Notes under the pieces: model-generated
What the model saw: only the letters and a program-made list of their open reading frames with translations
The model's database searches: none
What the model was told of the DNA's origin: nothing
Program-made: the position numbers and the translations under genes
Shown here: in pieces, positions 52,788 to 60,084 of the stretch
Layout: every line of letters starts with the position of its first letter
Numbering within the stretch: the stretch's first letter is position 1
Source of the DNA: Halomonas elongata DSM 2581
GTDB taxonomy: Bacteria > Pseudomonadota > Gammaproteobacteria > Pseudomonadales > Halomonadaceae
Direction of reading: 5' to 3'
DNA length: 64,000 nucleotides
NCBI RefSeq assembly: GCF_000196875.2
Contig: NC_014532.2
Coordinates: 1,860,001 to 1,924,000, forward strand

Positions 52788-54392
52788 TCAGGTATGCGCG
52801 GCCCAGCCCGAGCGTTCGCGTTTCTGAGGGCGCGGTGTGGGTGTGTTGGTTTGCTGAAAGATGGACGACCGGGCCAGCGTCTCGAGCGCCTTGGCCCCGT
52901 GAGATGCCCAGTCATGGCGCGGTGTGTCCTTGTAGACGCCCCGCTTGTCGTCCCACTCTTTCCGGTAGTTGTCGAGACACTTCACGCCTTCATCGCAGGC
53001 GTCCTCGTCTATCCAGCACATCGGCAGGAAGTTGCGGACCGCCTGGACGCCCTCGGCGTGGTTGCTGATACGTGGCACGACCTCGAACTTGATCCCGTAT
53101 TGCTGGGCCACGTCGGCGCGACTCTTGCCGGTGCCCAGCTCACGGACGGCCAGGTCATGCGGCCCAAAGTGGCCACCGTATCGATAGCCCTTCTTGTTGA
53201 GCTCGTCGGCGTAATATTCGATGCCCTCGCCTTCGCCCTCGAGGTAGTCCACCAGGTGGATCTCGCGACCGACGATCTGCGCGAACCAGATCGCCATGGT
53301 GTCGTTCATGCCCAGGTCCCAGGCGGTGAAGACCGGCAGCGACGGGTTTACCTGCACCTCGGCGGTGATGCGCTTGTTCTTGCGCAGGAACCGCATCTGG
53401 CTGGCGTAGTAGGCGCCCTCGATGCTCTGCTCGAATGCCTCGGCCGGCGTGCTCGGATACTCCCGCTTCATGTCGTCCTGGAGCACTTCGGCTTTCTTGG
53501 CGTACCACGCCTGCTGTGCCGCATCGGTCGCGATGCCGTGCTTGTGCTCCAGGTCTTCGAAGTATTCCCGCAGCCATTGCGGTACCAACACTCCCTCGGG
53601 ATCGAGTCGGTAGGCCGGTTCCTGCCACCACGGGAAGAAGTGGAACTGGAAGTCCATCAACGTCGGTGCTCGCCCAAGCTCCTGCAGGTGCTGGGCTGAC
53701 TGGCAGTAGTCGAAGAAGTACCCTTCGCGACCCTCGGCGGTAGATTCGAGCGTTATCTGGTTGCCCAGGCCGACCGCCTCGAACGCGCCGGTGACGATTT
53801 CCTGTGCCTTGTGCGGATACTGCCGGCAGATCTTACCGAACTCCGAGATGTGGAGCCGCTGGAGCGTGCCGCCACGATACGAGGTGCTGACCTTGATGCT
53901 GGAGCCATTGTCGAAGACGTAGGCGCCGGAGCCGCTCTTATCGCTCACTGGTTGCGGGATGCGGATGCCCAGCATCTTGAAGATGCGATGCCAGGTGTCA
54001 TCGATACTCTGGTACGCAAACGACACCTTGTTACGAAAGATGTCCTGTGCGTCATCGAGCTTGTGGCATATGCAGCCGGCGGCGAAGTTGTCGCGGAACA
54101 GGCAGTCGTCCAGGGCGTCGATCATCTCGAACGTGGTGAAACCAAGCTGCCGCGCCTTGAGGATGATGTCGCGGACGTGGCCCTTGATATAACGACGCCG
54201 CTGGGCCCGGTTGGGCCGGAAACGTCGCACCTTGCCTTGCTTGTCCTTGATCTTGTACAGCGCGTTGAGCCGAAACCACTTGAGCGACAATGCCTCGAGC
54301 AGATCGGCCTTCTCGGTCAGTCGCCCCTTGGCATGCGCACGTAGAAAGGCCTCGGCACGCTTGACCTCACGTTCCCGGTCACTCCGGTTCAT
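52788..54392 (-). CDS. terL: Terminase large subunit
   Basis: A 534-residue packaging motor. The ATPase has a Walker A-like loop KARQLGFTT (79-87) and Walker B RLHISEFG (179-186). The nuclease domain starts near residue 345 (FTAWDLGMNDTMAIW) and includes GHFGPHDLAVREL and HDWASHGAKALE. It drives DNA into the capsid through the portal and cuts concatemers. The start overlaps the terS stop by 14 bases. The class resembles terminases of headful or cos phages of the Terminase_6 type; I cannot tell which end type is made. Confidence 0.92.
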   Translation of the reverse strand: MNRSDREREVKRAEAFLRAHAKGRLTEKADLLEALSLKWFRLNALYKIKDKQGKVRRFRPNRAQRRRYIKGHVRDIILKARQLGFTTFEMIDALDDCLFRDNFAAGCICHKLDDAQDIFRNKVSFAYQSIDDTWHRIFKMLGIRIPQPVSDKSGSGAYVFDNGSSIKVSTSYRGGTLQRLHISEFGKICRQYPHKAQEIVTGAFEAVGLGNQITLESTAEGREGYFFDYCQSAQHLQELGRAPTLMDFQFHFFPWWQEPAYRLDPEGVLVPQWLREYFEDLEHKHGIATDAAQQAWYAKKAEVLQDDMKREYPSTPAEAFEQSIEGAYYASQMRFLRKNKRITAEVQVNPSLPVFTAWDLGMNDTMAIWFAQIVGREIHLVDYLEGEGEGIEYYADELNKKGYRYGGHFGPHDLAVRELGTGKSRADVAQQYGIKFEVVPRISNHAEGVQAVRNFLPMCWIDEDACDEGVKCLDNYRKEWDDKRGVYKDTPRHDWASHGAKALETLARSSIFQQTNTPTPRPQKRERSGWAAHT

Positions 54393-54936
54393 CCGGCGCG
54401 ACCTCGGCCATCAGTTCTTCGAAGGTCTTTTCCTGGTCGTTGGCATCATCCTGGTCCAGCCCGTAGCTCTGGCGCTCGAGCCGGATGACACGATCAAAGG
54501 CCTGCGTGCCGGCCCCCATCGCCTTGGCAATATAGTCCAGCGGGAGGTCGATCGAGGCGAGTTCTCCGCTCTTGAGCTGAACAGTGATTTCACCGGCTTC
54601 GAGCTGCTGGTCGAGCCTGTCGGCGAACCGGTCGGCGATACGACGCCAGCGTGATAGAGCGGCACGGTGGCCACGCACGATGGCGGCATTCTCGTCCGAT
54701 GCTTGTTCGATGATGTCCGACTCGGGGACATCCGGCGCAGAAGCCTCTGGGCGACTCAGCTTCTCGCGGGTCCGCTGCTGCACCGCGCCGGTGAGATCCT
54801 TTTCCCAGCCTTCGGCGGCGGCCTTCTTGCTGATCTGCGATTTACTCGGGCCGTGGCGGTCGGACAGTTGCTGCAGGCTGAACCGTCCCGTCCGGTAATC
54901 CCGTTCAACGGCCTCCCAGTCGTGTCGCTTTGCCAT
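54379..54936 (-). CDS. terS: Terminase small subunit
   Basis: A 185-residue DNA-recognition subunit: an N-terminal helix-turn-helix (DWEAVERDYRTGRFSLQQLS, HGPSKSQISKKAAAEGW), then a helical oligomerisation region (SRWRRIADRFADRLDQQLEA) and an acidic tail. It starts the head operon, directly downstream of a structured gap. The ribosome site before the ATG is weak. Confidence 0.88.
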   Translation of the reverse strand: MAKRHDWEAVERDYRTGRFSLQQLSDRHGPSKSQISKKAAAEGWEKDLTGAVQQRTREKLSRPEASAPDVPESDIIEQASDENAAIVRGHRAALSRWRRIADRFADRLDQQLEAGEITVQLKSGELASIDLPLDYIAKAMGAGTQAFDRVIRLERQSYGLDQDDANDQEKTFEELMAEVAPDEPE

Positions 54937-54950
54937 ATGCTGCTATGCGG

Positions 54951-54964
54951 CACCCTCACGGGTG
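54951..54964 (-). repeat. GNRA leader hairpin (CACCC-GTGA-GGGTG)
   Basis: Perfect 5-bp stem with a GTGA loop in the terS leader, about 15 bases before the ATG. Confidence 0.75.
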
Positions 54965-55020
54965 GCGCCTCCATCATGTAGGGCCCGGGCGTCTCACGAC
55001 GAGCCAGGCGTAGGTGGGCG

Positions 55021-55034
55021 ACGCCTCACGGCGT
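55021..55034 (-). repeat. GNRA hairpin (ACGCC-GTGA-GGCGT) in the lysis-terminase gap
   Basis: 5-bp stem with a GTGA loop. It is not next to a start codon, unlike the other copies. Confidence 0.65.
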
Positions 55035-55067
55035 GGCCCTATCCCATGGTGGGGAATTCGCATTGAT

Positions 55068-55124
55068 GAGCGCCCCGGTACTCAGGGCTGTATTGAGACC
55101 GTAGGTGGTACATGCGGGGCGCTC
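55068..55124. other. Long stem-loop upstream of terS, candidate packaging (cos/pac) site
   Basis: GAGCGCCCCG (55068-55077) pairs with CGGGGCGCTC (55115-55124), with an inner GTAC/GTAC pair. No T-run follows. It lies in the gap directly upstream of terS, where cos or pac sites are often found; the packaging role is inference. Confidence 0.4.
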
Positions 55125-55133
55125 ACCGGTGCG

Positions 55134-55685
55134 TCACTTGCCCGCCACCCGGGTTTTGAGTGCATCCATAAATGTGAACGAACGTGAATCGATACCTTTG
55201 GCCGCCAAGCGTTCTTTGCCCACACGGTTGATGTCGATGCCTAGGACGGCGCCGAACACACCGAACATCATCACGGCCTGGCGCAGCAGTTCGATTCGGT
55301 CGGTAGTGCCGGCGAACATTTCGAAGATGATCGATGCCATGACGCCGCCCAGGGACAGGCCAAACATCCAGCCAGTGAATCCACGCCAGCCCCCTTTGAG
55401 CGTGCTGTCGCTATCGACCTCAGCCCGCATCGTTTGGTTGACCTGGCCCAGCCGTTTGGTGCGCGCCTCGATGCGAGCCTGTTCCAGCTCAGCCTCAACC
55501 TTCTTGATCTTGGCCGCTGCCTCGGGATCATCATTCATCACCTGGTTCACGGCCTCCGGCGTCGTTTCTACGCCCAGGACCTCAGCAACCATGCTGCCGA
55601 CAGCACCACCAGCACGACCGTACAGTGCAGAGCCGACCATCGGCGCGGCTTCGCCCACGGTTTCAGCTACATCGCTCCAGTTCAT
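55134..55685 (-). CDS. Holin of the 3-TM (GTA holin) type
   Basis: A 183-residue protein with a Gly/Ala-rich N-terminus, a central charged helix (AAAKIKKVEAELEQARIEAR) and two or three C-terminal membrane segments (GFTGWMFGLSLGGVMASIIF, AVMMFGVFGAVLG). This is the pattern of the 3-TM holin family. It would make membrane holes to release the endolysin. It overlaps the upstream coiled-coil gene by 4 bases. Confidence 0.8.
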   Translation of the reverse strand: MNWSDVAETVGEAAPMVGSALYGRAGGAVGSMVAEVLGVETTPEAVNQVMNDDPEAAAKIKKVEAELEQARIEARTKRLGQVNQTMRAEVDSDSTLKGGWRGFTGWMFGLSLGGVMASIIFEMFAGTTDRIELLRQAVMMFGVFGAVLGIDINRVGKERLAAKGIDSRSFTFMDALKTRVAGK

Positions 55686-56029
55686 CGCGATTGCTCCTCG
55701 AGCGTCGAGAGACGCTCACCCAGCGCATCGAGTCGGCTATTGACCTCCTCGGCGCGTTGCTCAGCTTCGGACTTACGGACGTACAGGTTGCTCCACTCGC
55801 GTATGTCCCGGCGAAGCGAGACAATCTGTTCGCCCTGATACGTGATACGTTCCTGCAGCGCCGCGTTCTCCTCGCCCAGAGAGACCAGCTTCAACCCTGC
55901 CCACGCCAACAGCCCTACAAGAACAAGCTGAATCCCGGTCTGAAAGTGCCGCTCGAACTCGAATGGCCGGCGATGGCGGTATTCTTGCTGACTATTCCCC
56001 TGCGTATTGCCCTGTGCCTGTGTCGTCAT
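55682..56029 (-). CDS. Lysis-region membrane coiled-coil protein (i-spanin-like candidate)
   Basis: A 115-residue protein with a short basic N-terminus, one membrane segment (about 33-52: GIQLVLVGLLAWAGLKLVSL) and a long coiled coil behind it (NAALQERITYQGEQIVSLRR, RAEEVNSRLDALGERLSTLE). This is the layout of inner-membrane spanins, though no partner o-spanin was found. It lies between endolysin and holin, with overlapping starts. Confidence 0.6.
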   Translation of the reverse strand: MTTQAQGNTQGNSQQEYRHRRPFEFERHFQTGIQLVLVGLLAWAGLKLVSLGEENAALQERITYQGEQIVSLRRDIREWSNLYVRKSEAEQRAEEVNSRLDALGERLSTLEEQSR

Positions 56030-56580
56030 TGGCCTCTCCGCACCTTCACGACCCGGTCAAACCAGTCACTATCTTCACCGGAGAGCAGGCCGCCAGCTTC
56101 GACATACACGCGGGCGAGAGTTTCGTGCTCATGCTCAGGCTGGCCGTAGCCTGCACCGGGCAGGCTGGCCCAGATGTTCGACGCGGCGGCAATAGCGCGC
56201 TTGAAGTAGCCATCCAGGATGAGGGTCAACGCCCCCTGCTCTCGCAATTGCTGAATCGCGTAGCGATCCTGGCTCTCCGGGCTGAAGTCAGGGAGCCCGA
56301 GCTGACGCTTATAGTGCGGCCAGTACGTATTGAGGATCTGGTAGCGCCCAGCGGCGGTGCTGTAGACGCCGTCGGCGTACTCGATCGCCAGGTCATCTGT
56401 GGGCAGCGGATGATCGGCATAGCTCGCGAACAGGTGGACGTCGCCTGGTACTGAGCCGACAAGCACGTCATAGCCGTCGTCGCTTGCAGCGAGCAAGTCC
56501 GGCCCGATCTCGGCATACGCGAGCGTATCGAGTAGCGCGCAGACGTTGCCGCCTCCGGTCTCGTGAGTAATGCGTGGCAT
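56026..56580 (-). CDS. Endolysin, lambda R-type lytic transglycosylase
   Basis: A 184-residue protein close to lambda gpR: YAEIGPD near the N-terminus holds the catalytic Glu (E24), and later segments YDVLVG, STAAGRYQILNTYW, KRQLGLPDFSPESQDRYAIQ and SNIWASLPGAGYGQPEHE match the lambda enzyme. It cleaves peptidoglycan to 1,6-anhydro products. No signal peptide, so it depends on the holin. The GGAG site follows the hairpin at 56592. Confidence 0.93.
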   Translation of the reverse strand: MPRITHETGGGNVCALLDTLAYAEIGPDLLAASDDGYDVLVGSVPGDVHLFASYADHPLPTDDLAIEYADGVYSTAAGRYQILNTYWPHYKRQLGLPDFSPESQDRYAIQQLREQGALTLILDGYFKRAIAAASNIWASLPGAGYGQPEHEHETLARVYVEAGGLLSGEDSDWFDRVVKVRRGQ

Positions 56581-56591
56581 AAGGGCTCCGG

Positions 56592-56603
56592 CGCCTCACG
56601 GCG
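56592..56603 (-). repeat. GNRA leader hairpin (CGCC-GTGA-GGCG)
   Basis: 4-bp stem with a GTGA loop ahead of the endolysin; the gene has its own GGAG after it. Confidence 0.7.
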
Positions 56604-56648
56604 TGGGAGAAAAGGAGAAAACAGAAGCGGCTTAGGCCGCCAGGATCG

Positions 56649-56676
56649 AAAAGACCCCACCAGATTGGCAGGGGCC
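56649..56676 (-). terminator. Terminator after the possible cargo gene
   Basis: On the minus strand a GGCCCC / GGGGTC stem with an inner GCC/GGT stem is followed by TTTTCG, just after the stop at 56690. It would limit transcription of lysis genes from a local promoter. Confidence 0.55.
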
Positions 56677-56689
56677 TAGGGGATAGTGG

Positions 56690-57280
56690 TCACTTGACCT
56701 TGAGCAGCTTTCGAGCCTCTTTCAAAGCTACTTTCTGGATTGCCTGCTGGGATGACGTAACCTGAGACCTCATTTCCAATAGCTTCTTTTTCGTACTCTG
56801 AACATCATCTTCAGACATGTTCGGAGCTACGCCCCTCAAAGACATCTCGGTGAACAGGGCAACGAAGCTCTTTCCAAAACGCTGGCGCAATTCATCATGC
56901 TCAGGGAGGTGTGCTTGCATTAAAAAATCCACCCTATCCATGAGCATATTGAGATCATGCACAGCAGGTCCGCTTGATTCTTGCCGATGCACCTGCCCTT
57001 CGTCGTCTACATAGAGAGAGCCAGCGAAGGCATCAACATACTGCTTGCATTCCTTCTCAAGCTCTCCGCTGCTAACGACAATCTCCTCAAGCTTTTCCTG
57101 CTTCAGGCGCGCTCGTTCATTCTTTCTGAGCATGCAGTAGGACAAGCACGCACCGAGCACGACCCCTAAAAGCGACGCTACAGGACTGAGCCAATCGCCC
57201 CACGAGGACTGAGCAGCCTCAACAACGATCGAGAACTGACCAAACGCCGGATACAGCTTGTCAGACACAGTGTGCTCCAT
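56690..57280 (-). CDS. Membrane-anchored coiled-coil protein, possible cargo gene (196 aa)
   Basis: An N-terminal membrane segment (about 28-50, WLSPVASLLGVVLGACLSYC) is followed by a charged, helical cytoplasmic part (NERARLKQEKLEEIVVSSGE, QSTKKKLLEMRSQVTSSQQA). No family recognised. GC is lower than in the neighbouring late genes, and it stands between tR' and the lysis genes, with its own terminator, like a moron (lysogenic conversion or defence gene). A GTG at 57268 with GGAG is an alternative start, as the ATG at 57280 has no clear ribosome site. Confidence 0.6.
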   Translation of the reverse strand: MEHTVSDKLYPAFGQFSIVVEAAQSSWGDWLSPVASLLGVVLGACLSYCMLRKNERARLKQEKLEEIVVSSGELEKECKQYVDAFAGSLYVDDEGQVHRQESSGPAVHDLNMLMDRVDFLMQAHLPEHDELRQRFGKSFVALFTEMSLRGVAPNMSEDDVQSTKKKLLEMRSQVTSSQQAIQKVALKEARKLLKVK

Positions 57281-57286
57281 GCGAAA

Positions 57287-57312
57287 GCGCCCCGGCTCGG
57301 AAGCCAGGGCGC
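57287..57312 (-). terminator. Hairpin terminator downstream of the late promoter (tR' type)
   Basis: GCGCCCTGGCT / AGCCGGGGCGC forms an 11-bp stem with one G-T pair and a 4-base loop, followed by TTTC on the minus strand. It is some 20 bases after the expected transcript start from 57332-57360. Confidence 0.6.
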
Positions 57313-57331
57313 AGTGATCGATAGTGGTGTC

Positions 57332-57360
57332 AGGATAGCGCTTCGGGGCACATACGACAA
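57332..57360 (-). promoter_or_regulatory. Late promoter candidate (PR' type)
   Basis: On the minus strand TTGTCG (-35) and TATCCT (-10) are 17 bases apart. With the hairpin at 57287-57312 just behind, it mirrors the lambda PR'-tR' unit controlled by Q. Confidence 0.5.
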
Positions 57361-57363
57361 GGT

Positions 57364-57585
57364 CTACCCGTATAAAGGCTTCAACTCCACTGCTGCATCA
57401 AAGTCCGACTCATCATGGTGGCGGTGTATCACCCTGATCACTTCAAACAAGGCGCTCTTGATTGCCACATGCTCCCCAACACATGGGACCCGTGACAATT
57501 CAGTCGTCCCTTTATCCAAGCTGTCAATCGCCGAACTGTGCTCTTGATCAAGCTCTGCATCGCAGTAAGGAAAGATCGTCGCCAA
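57364..57585 (-). CDS. Small phage protein, unknown (73 aa)
   Basis: A 73-residue acidic protein (MATIFPYCDAELDQEHSSAI, VPCVGEHVAIKSALFEVIRV) with a TTG start after AGGGGGG. Beta-rich C-terminus. No known family. Between the Q-like gene and the late promoter. Confidence 0.55.
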   Translation of the reverse strand: MATIFPYCDAELDQEHSSAIDSLDKGTTELSRVPCVGEHVAIKSALFEVIRVIHRHHDESDFDAAVELKPLYG

Positions 57586-57644
57586 TTTAACCCCCCTTTT
57601 CCCTAGCGGATATGAATGATCCTAGAGCCTACCATGCACGCTTC

Positions 57645-58259
57645 CTAAGCCGCATATAACCTTAGAGCCGCCACCGGACCCAACGCCCTACTCTCCCAGT
57701 CATCGAGCGTCGTCAGCATCTGGCGCCATATGTCCGACCAGCTAAGTCGAGCAGCAGCACTCCAGCGCCTGACATCGATGGTGGTCCCTCGTTCGTCCTC
57801 GAGCCAGCGCTTGATCGCTCTCGGCCCGACCAGGCCCTGCCGGTTGTATGGATACGTCACCTCTCCATGATGATAGATCGCCGCCCAGGCCAGGGCCGTC
57901 AGCGTTCGCCATGCTTTCGCCGGCGGATGCGGTTTGTCGCCCTGGCCGGGCAATGGCCGGCCCATCATCGCGCGTAACAGCGACAGGTGCAGCCACTCCA
58001 TGTCCTCGGTGAGCTCATCCCGGGTGAACGGCCCCCAGCAATAGCGGCACATGGCCTGTAGGTGTTGCGGCTGGCTCTCGACAGCGCTGATCACCGCCCC
58101 GGATTCCAGGCCATCCACGATGCGCCAGTCGTTGTTCTGCTTCTGCGTCTTCTGGATCTTGGCCTTGAGCGCGGCAACCTCGGAGGCCCCGGCCATCACG
58201 CTCCCTTGTTGCGCCCGATAGGCGTCGAACACCATCTGCCTCGCACTCAGGTACCGCAT
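57645..58259 (-). CDS. Probable late antiterminator (Q-like) by position
   Basis: A 204-residue protein with a partial zinc-finger (MCRYCWGPF, residues about 70-79) and a basic, Trp-rich C-terminal part (PRAIKRWLEDERGTTIDVRR, LSWSDIWRQMLTTLDDWES) like a DNA-binding region. It is the last early gene, just before a promoter with a nearby terminator, where lambdoid phages encode Q. I did not recognise a Q-family sequence motif. The ATG overlaps the upstream stop (TGATG). Confidence 0.5.
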   Translation of the reverse strand: MRYLSARQMVFDAYRAQQGSVMAGASEVAALKAKIQKTQKQNNDWRIVDGLESGAVISAVESQPQHLQAMCRYCWGPFTRDELTEDMEWLHLSLLRAMMGRPLPGQGDKPHPPAKAWRTLTALAWAAIYHHGEVTYPYNRQGLVGPRAIKRWLEDERGTTIDVRRWSAAARLSWSDIWRQMLTTLDDWESRALGPVAALRLYAA

Positions 58260-58477
58260 CACTGCCCCCGTTTCCTGCCGTTTCCCTTTTCGTTTCCGTT
58301 TCGTTTCCCCGTTTCGTGGCTCTCGGCCAAAGCCATCGCCTCCTTCGCTGTGTGCCGGATACCGATCCGTTCATTGCCATACCAGACAGTGAAAAGCTTG
58401 GTGCCACTGTGGTGCGTCCGGCAGATCGTGTACTCGCCACACTGGATGTGATACTTGCCGACACGATCCCAGTTCAT
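58259..58477 (-). CDS. Small basic phage protein, unknown (72 aa)
   Basis: A 72-residue protein (MNWDRVGKYHIQCGEYTICR, KLFTVWYGNERIGIRHTAKE, then a Lys/Gly/Asn-rich tail). Seems to form a small beta-sheet domain, as seen in many phage accessory proteins. Overlaps both neighbours (ATGA, TGATG). Confidence 0.6.
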   Translation of the reverse strand: MNWDRVGKYHIQCGEYTICRTHHSGTKLFTVWYGNERIGIRHTAKEAMALAESHETGKRNGNEKGNGRKRGQ

Positions 58478-58836
58478 ACCTCGATGATCTCCACCCAGGT
58501 ACCTGTCTCGGCTCTGCGATCTATCTCAGGTGGTTCCAGGATGACACGACGCACATACTGGCCACGGTCATCAGGAAGCACGCCGGCGGCAACCAGACCA
58601 TCCTCCAGGTGTTTCATGTTCAGCGAATAGTTGCTGGTATCGCGGCGCCGGACCCTCCGCCCTAGGCGCGGTGTGAACACCAGATCTACCCGATTGGCGA
58701 CACGCCCCAAGCCCTCGCACCGGACAGCATTGCGGACCAGCAGGTGGCAGGCGTCCACTTCACGCTTCCGCGCCCCCCAGTGCTGCCGGGTGCCCACGTT
58801 GGTGCTGGTAGCAAGATACGGGATGAATAGCCTCAT
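58474..58836 (-). CDS. rusA: RusA-type Holliday junction resolvase
   Basis: A 120-residue protein with the RusA active-site pattern: RRDTSN (D66), KHLEDGL (D79), and GVLPDD (D90). In E. coli RusA the first motif is D-L-D; here the second Asp is replaced by Ser. It resolves recombination intermediates during replication and packaging. The frame extends to 58947, but the ATG at 58836 overlaps the upstream 42-aa gene (ATGA). Confidence 0.85.
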   Translation of the reverse strand: MRLFIPYLATSTNVGTRQHWGARKREVDACHLLVRNAVRCEGLGRVANRVDLVFTPRLGRRVRRRDTSNYSLNMKHLEDGLVAAGVLPDDRGQYVRRVILEPPEIDRRAETGTWVEIIEV

Positions 58837-58961
58837 CGGTCGTCTCGCTCCTCGCCCTGGTCGTCCATGTCTTTCGTCACCCACCACAGGTTGCCGAGCA
58901 CCACGCCGAATACCGATACAGCAAACAGGACGGCCCACCCGATCCATGCCAATACGCTCAT
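58833..58961 (-). CDS. Tiny membrane protein (42 aa)
   Basis: Short frame MSVLAWIGWAVLFAVSVFGV... ending in an acidic tail (DMDDQGEERDDR). One membrane segment (about 4-27). It overlaps both neighbours by 4 bases (ATGA on each side), which is strong evidence that it is translated. Function unknown; small inner-membrane proteins are common in early phage operons. Confidence 0.7.
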   Translation of the reverse strand: MSVLAWIGWAVLFAVSVFGVVLGNLWWVTKDMDDQGEERDDR

Positions 58962-59251
58962 ACCGCCCTCACCAGACCGCGGCGGGCCAGTTGATCCAGG
59001 GTGCGCACGATAGCCTCATTCATGCGGGCGCGGCGCTCGTCTCGATTCATATCTCTACCGTTGTCGATCTCTCCATGGCATTCCGGGCATAAGGCAGCCG
59101 TGAGGCAGTCGCTGGCCTTTTGGCTCATCCCCCGCTCCTGGTTGCTGTGCGCCGCCTGGATGCCCGACTTGCCACACAACACGCAGTTCTCGATCTCATG
59201 GACGTTCGCCAACCAGGTGCGGGAACGGTACGGCTTCAGTCGCGGGAACAT
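58958..59251 (-). CDS. HNH-like nuclease domain protein (DUF1364 type)
   Basis: A 97-residue protein with two CxxC/CxxxxC zinc motifs: ENCVLCGKSGIQAAHSN and ALCPECHGEIDNG. This C-x2-C...H...C-x2-C-H pattern is found in DUF1364 proteins of lambdoid nin regions and in Ref-like nucleases. It likely acts on DNA during recombination. TGATG overlap with the upstream gene. Confidence 0.75.
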   Translation of the reverse strand: MFPRLKPYRSRTWLANVHEIENCVLCGKSGIQAAHSNQERGMSQKASDCLTAALCPECHGEIDNGRDMNRDERRARMNEAIVRTLDQLARRGLVRAV

Positions 59252-59754
59252 CAGGCAGCCTCCGTTGGCATCAGCTCGATCATTTCCTCGACCTGCTCAG
59301 GCTCGAGGTGCGGCCAATACTCACTGGCGATGAAGCGGCACAGCGCTCGCATCAGCTTGTAGAACTCGGCCTGGTCCATTTCATCGAAGGCGATCGAGTA
59401 CGGTGCCCGGTGCTCGAGGACACCAAATCCTGGTACTTCGGTACGGGTGATCTCGCAGCCCTCGCCGCTTTTCTCCTGCAGGCGCTTGATGGCCTGGTGA
59501 TGGTCCAGTCCTTCAAACCCTTCGATGTTCTCGGCCACCAGTCCGCCCAGGGCGTGGGCGAGGCGATGGAATTCCGGGTTCCGGGGAAGAAACAGATCGG
59601 CGCGTAACAGTTCGCCATCCTTATACCCACGCCCCCGGACGATGCTCGCGTCAGCGGCGCCGGCCGGCATAAAGGCTCCCACCATCTGCCCGGTGGCTGG
59701 GTCGATCAGCTTGCGGGCCCGCATGTAGACCCGTGGCCGTTTGCTCTTGCCCAT
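59251..59754 (-). CDS. DUF1367 phage protein
   Basis: A 167-residue protein with the DUF1367 pattern: FLPRNPEFHRLAHALGGLVAE, the middle IKRLQEKSGEGCEI, and SIAFDEMDQAEFYKLMRALC. DUF1367 proteins are found in the replication/recombination regions of lambdoid phages; function unknown. Its ATG overlaps the upstream stop. Confidence 0.8.
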   Translation of the reverse strand: MGKSKRPRVYMRARKLIDPATGQMVGAFMPAGAADASIVRGRGYKDGELLRADLFLPRNPEFHRLAHALGGLVAENIEGFEGLDHHQAIKRLQEKSGEGCEITRTEVPGFGVLEHRAPYSIAFDEMDQAEFYKLMRALCRFIASEYWPHLEPEQVEEMIELMPTEAA

Positions 59755-60062
59755 CAGGCCGCCCCCTTACCGCCGTCATCGTGTGGCGGGAACCACTTGT
59801 AGACATGGGCCTTGCTGCGTCCGCCGGGCACCTCATAGCTGGCGATGTTCACCCCATCCTCGCGGCGTATCTCGCGAATGCGGGCACTGATAGCCGGTTC
59901 GCTGTCCATCGTGCCGAAGCGCTCCAGGATGGCTTGGCGGATCTCGTGCAGGTGCAGCCAGGCATCGGAGTCCCGCAGGACCATGTAGGTCCTACCATGC
60001 TGGCAATTCGGGTTGGTCAGGCGGTTGCCGCGACGGTCGGCGATGCTGGTCACGTTGCTCAT
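59754..60062 (-). CDS. Small phage protein with winged-helix look (102 aa)
   Basis: A protein of about 102 residues (MSNVTSIADRRGNRLTNPNC, LHLHEIRQAILERFGTMDSE, AISARIREIRREDGVNIASY). The helix pattern and final beta-hairpin suggest a winged helix-turn-helix. ATG at 60062 is better spaced from GGAGG than the ATG at 60068. Unknown role. Confidence 0.65.
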   Translation of the reverse strand: MSNVTSIADRRGNRLTNPNCQHGRTYMVLRDSDAWLHLHEIRQAILERFGTMDSEPAISARIREIRREDGVNIASYEVPGGRSKAHVYKWFPPHDDGGKGAA

Positions 60063-60084
60063 GGTCATGGCCTCCTCTATGTCC

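Noticed and set aside
55068..55124. The terS upstream stem as a rho-independent terminator
   Set aside because: Neither strand has a T-run after the stem, so I list it as a structured element of unknown role.
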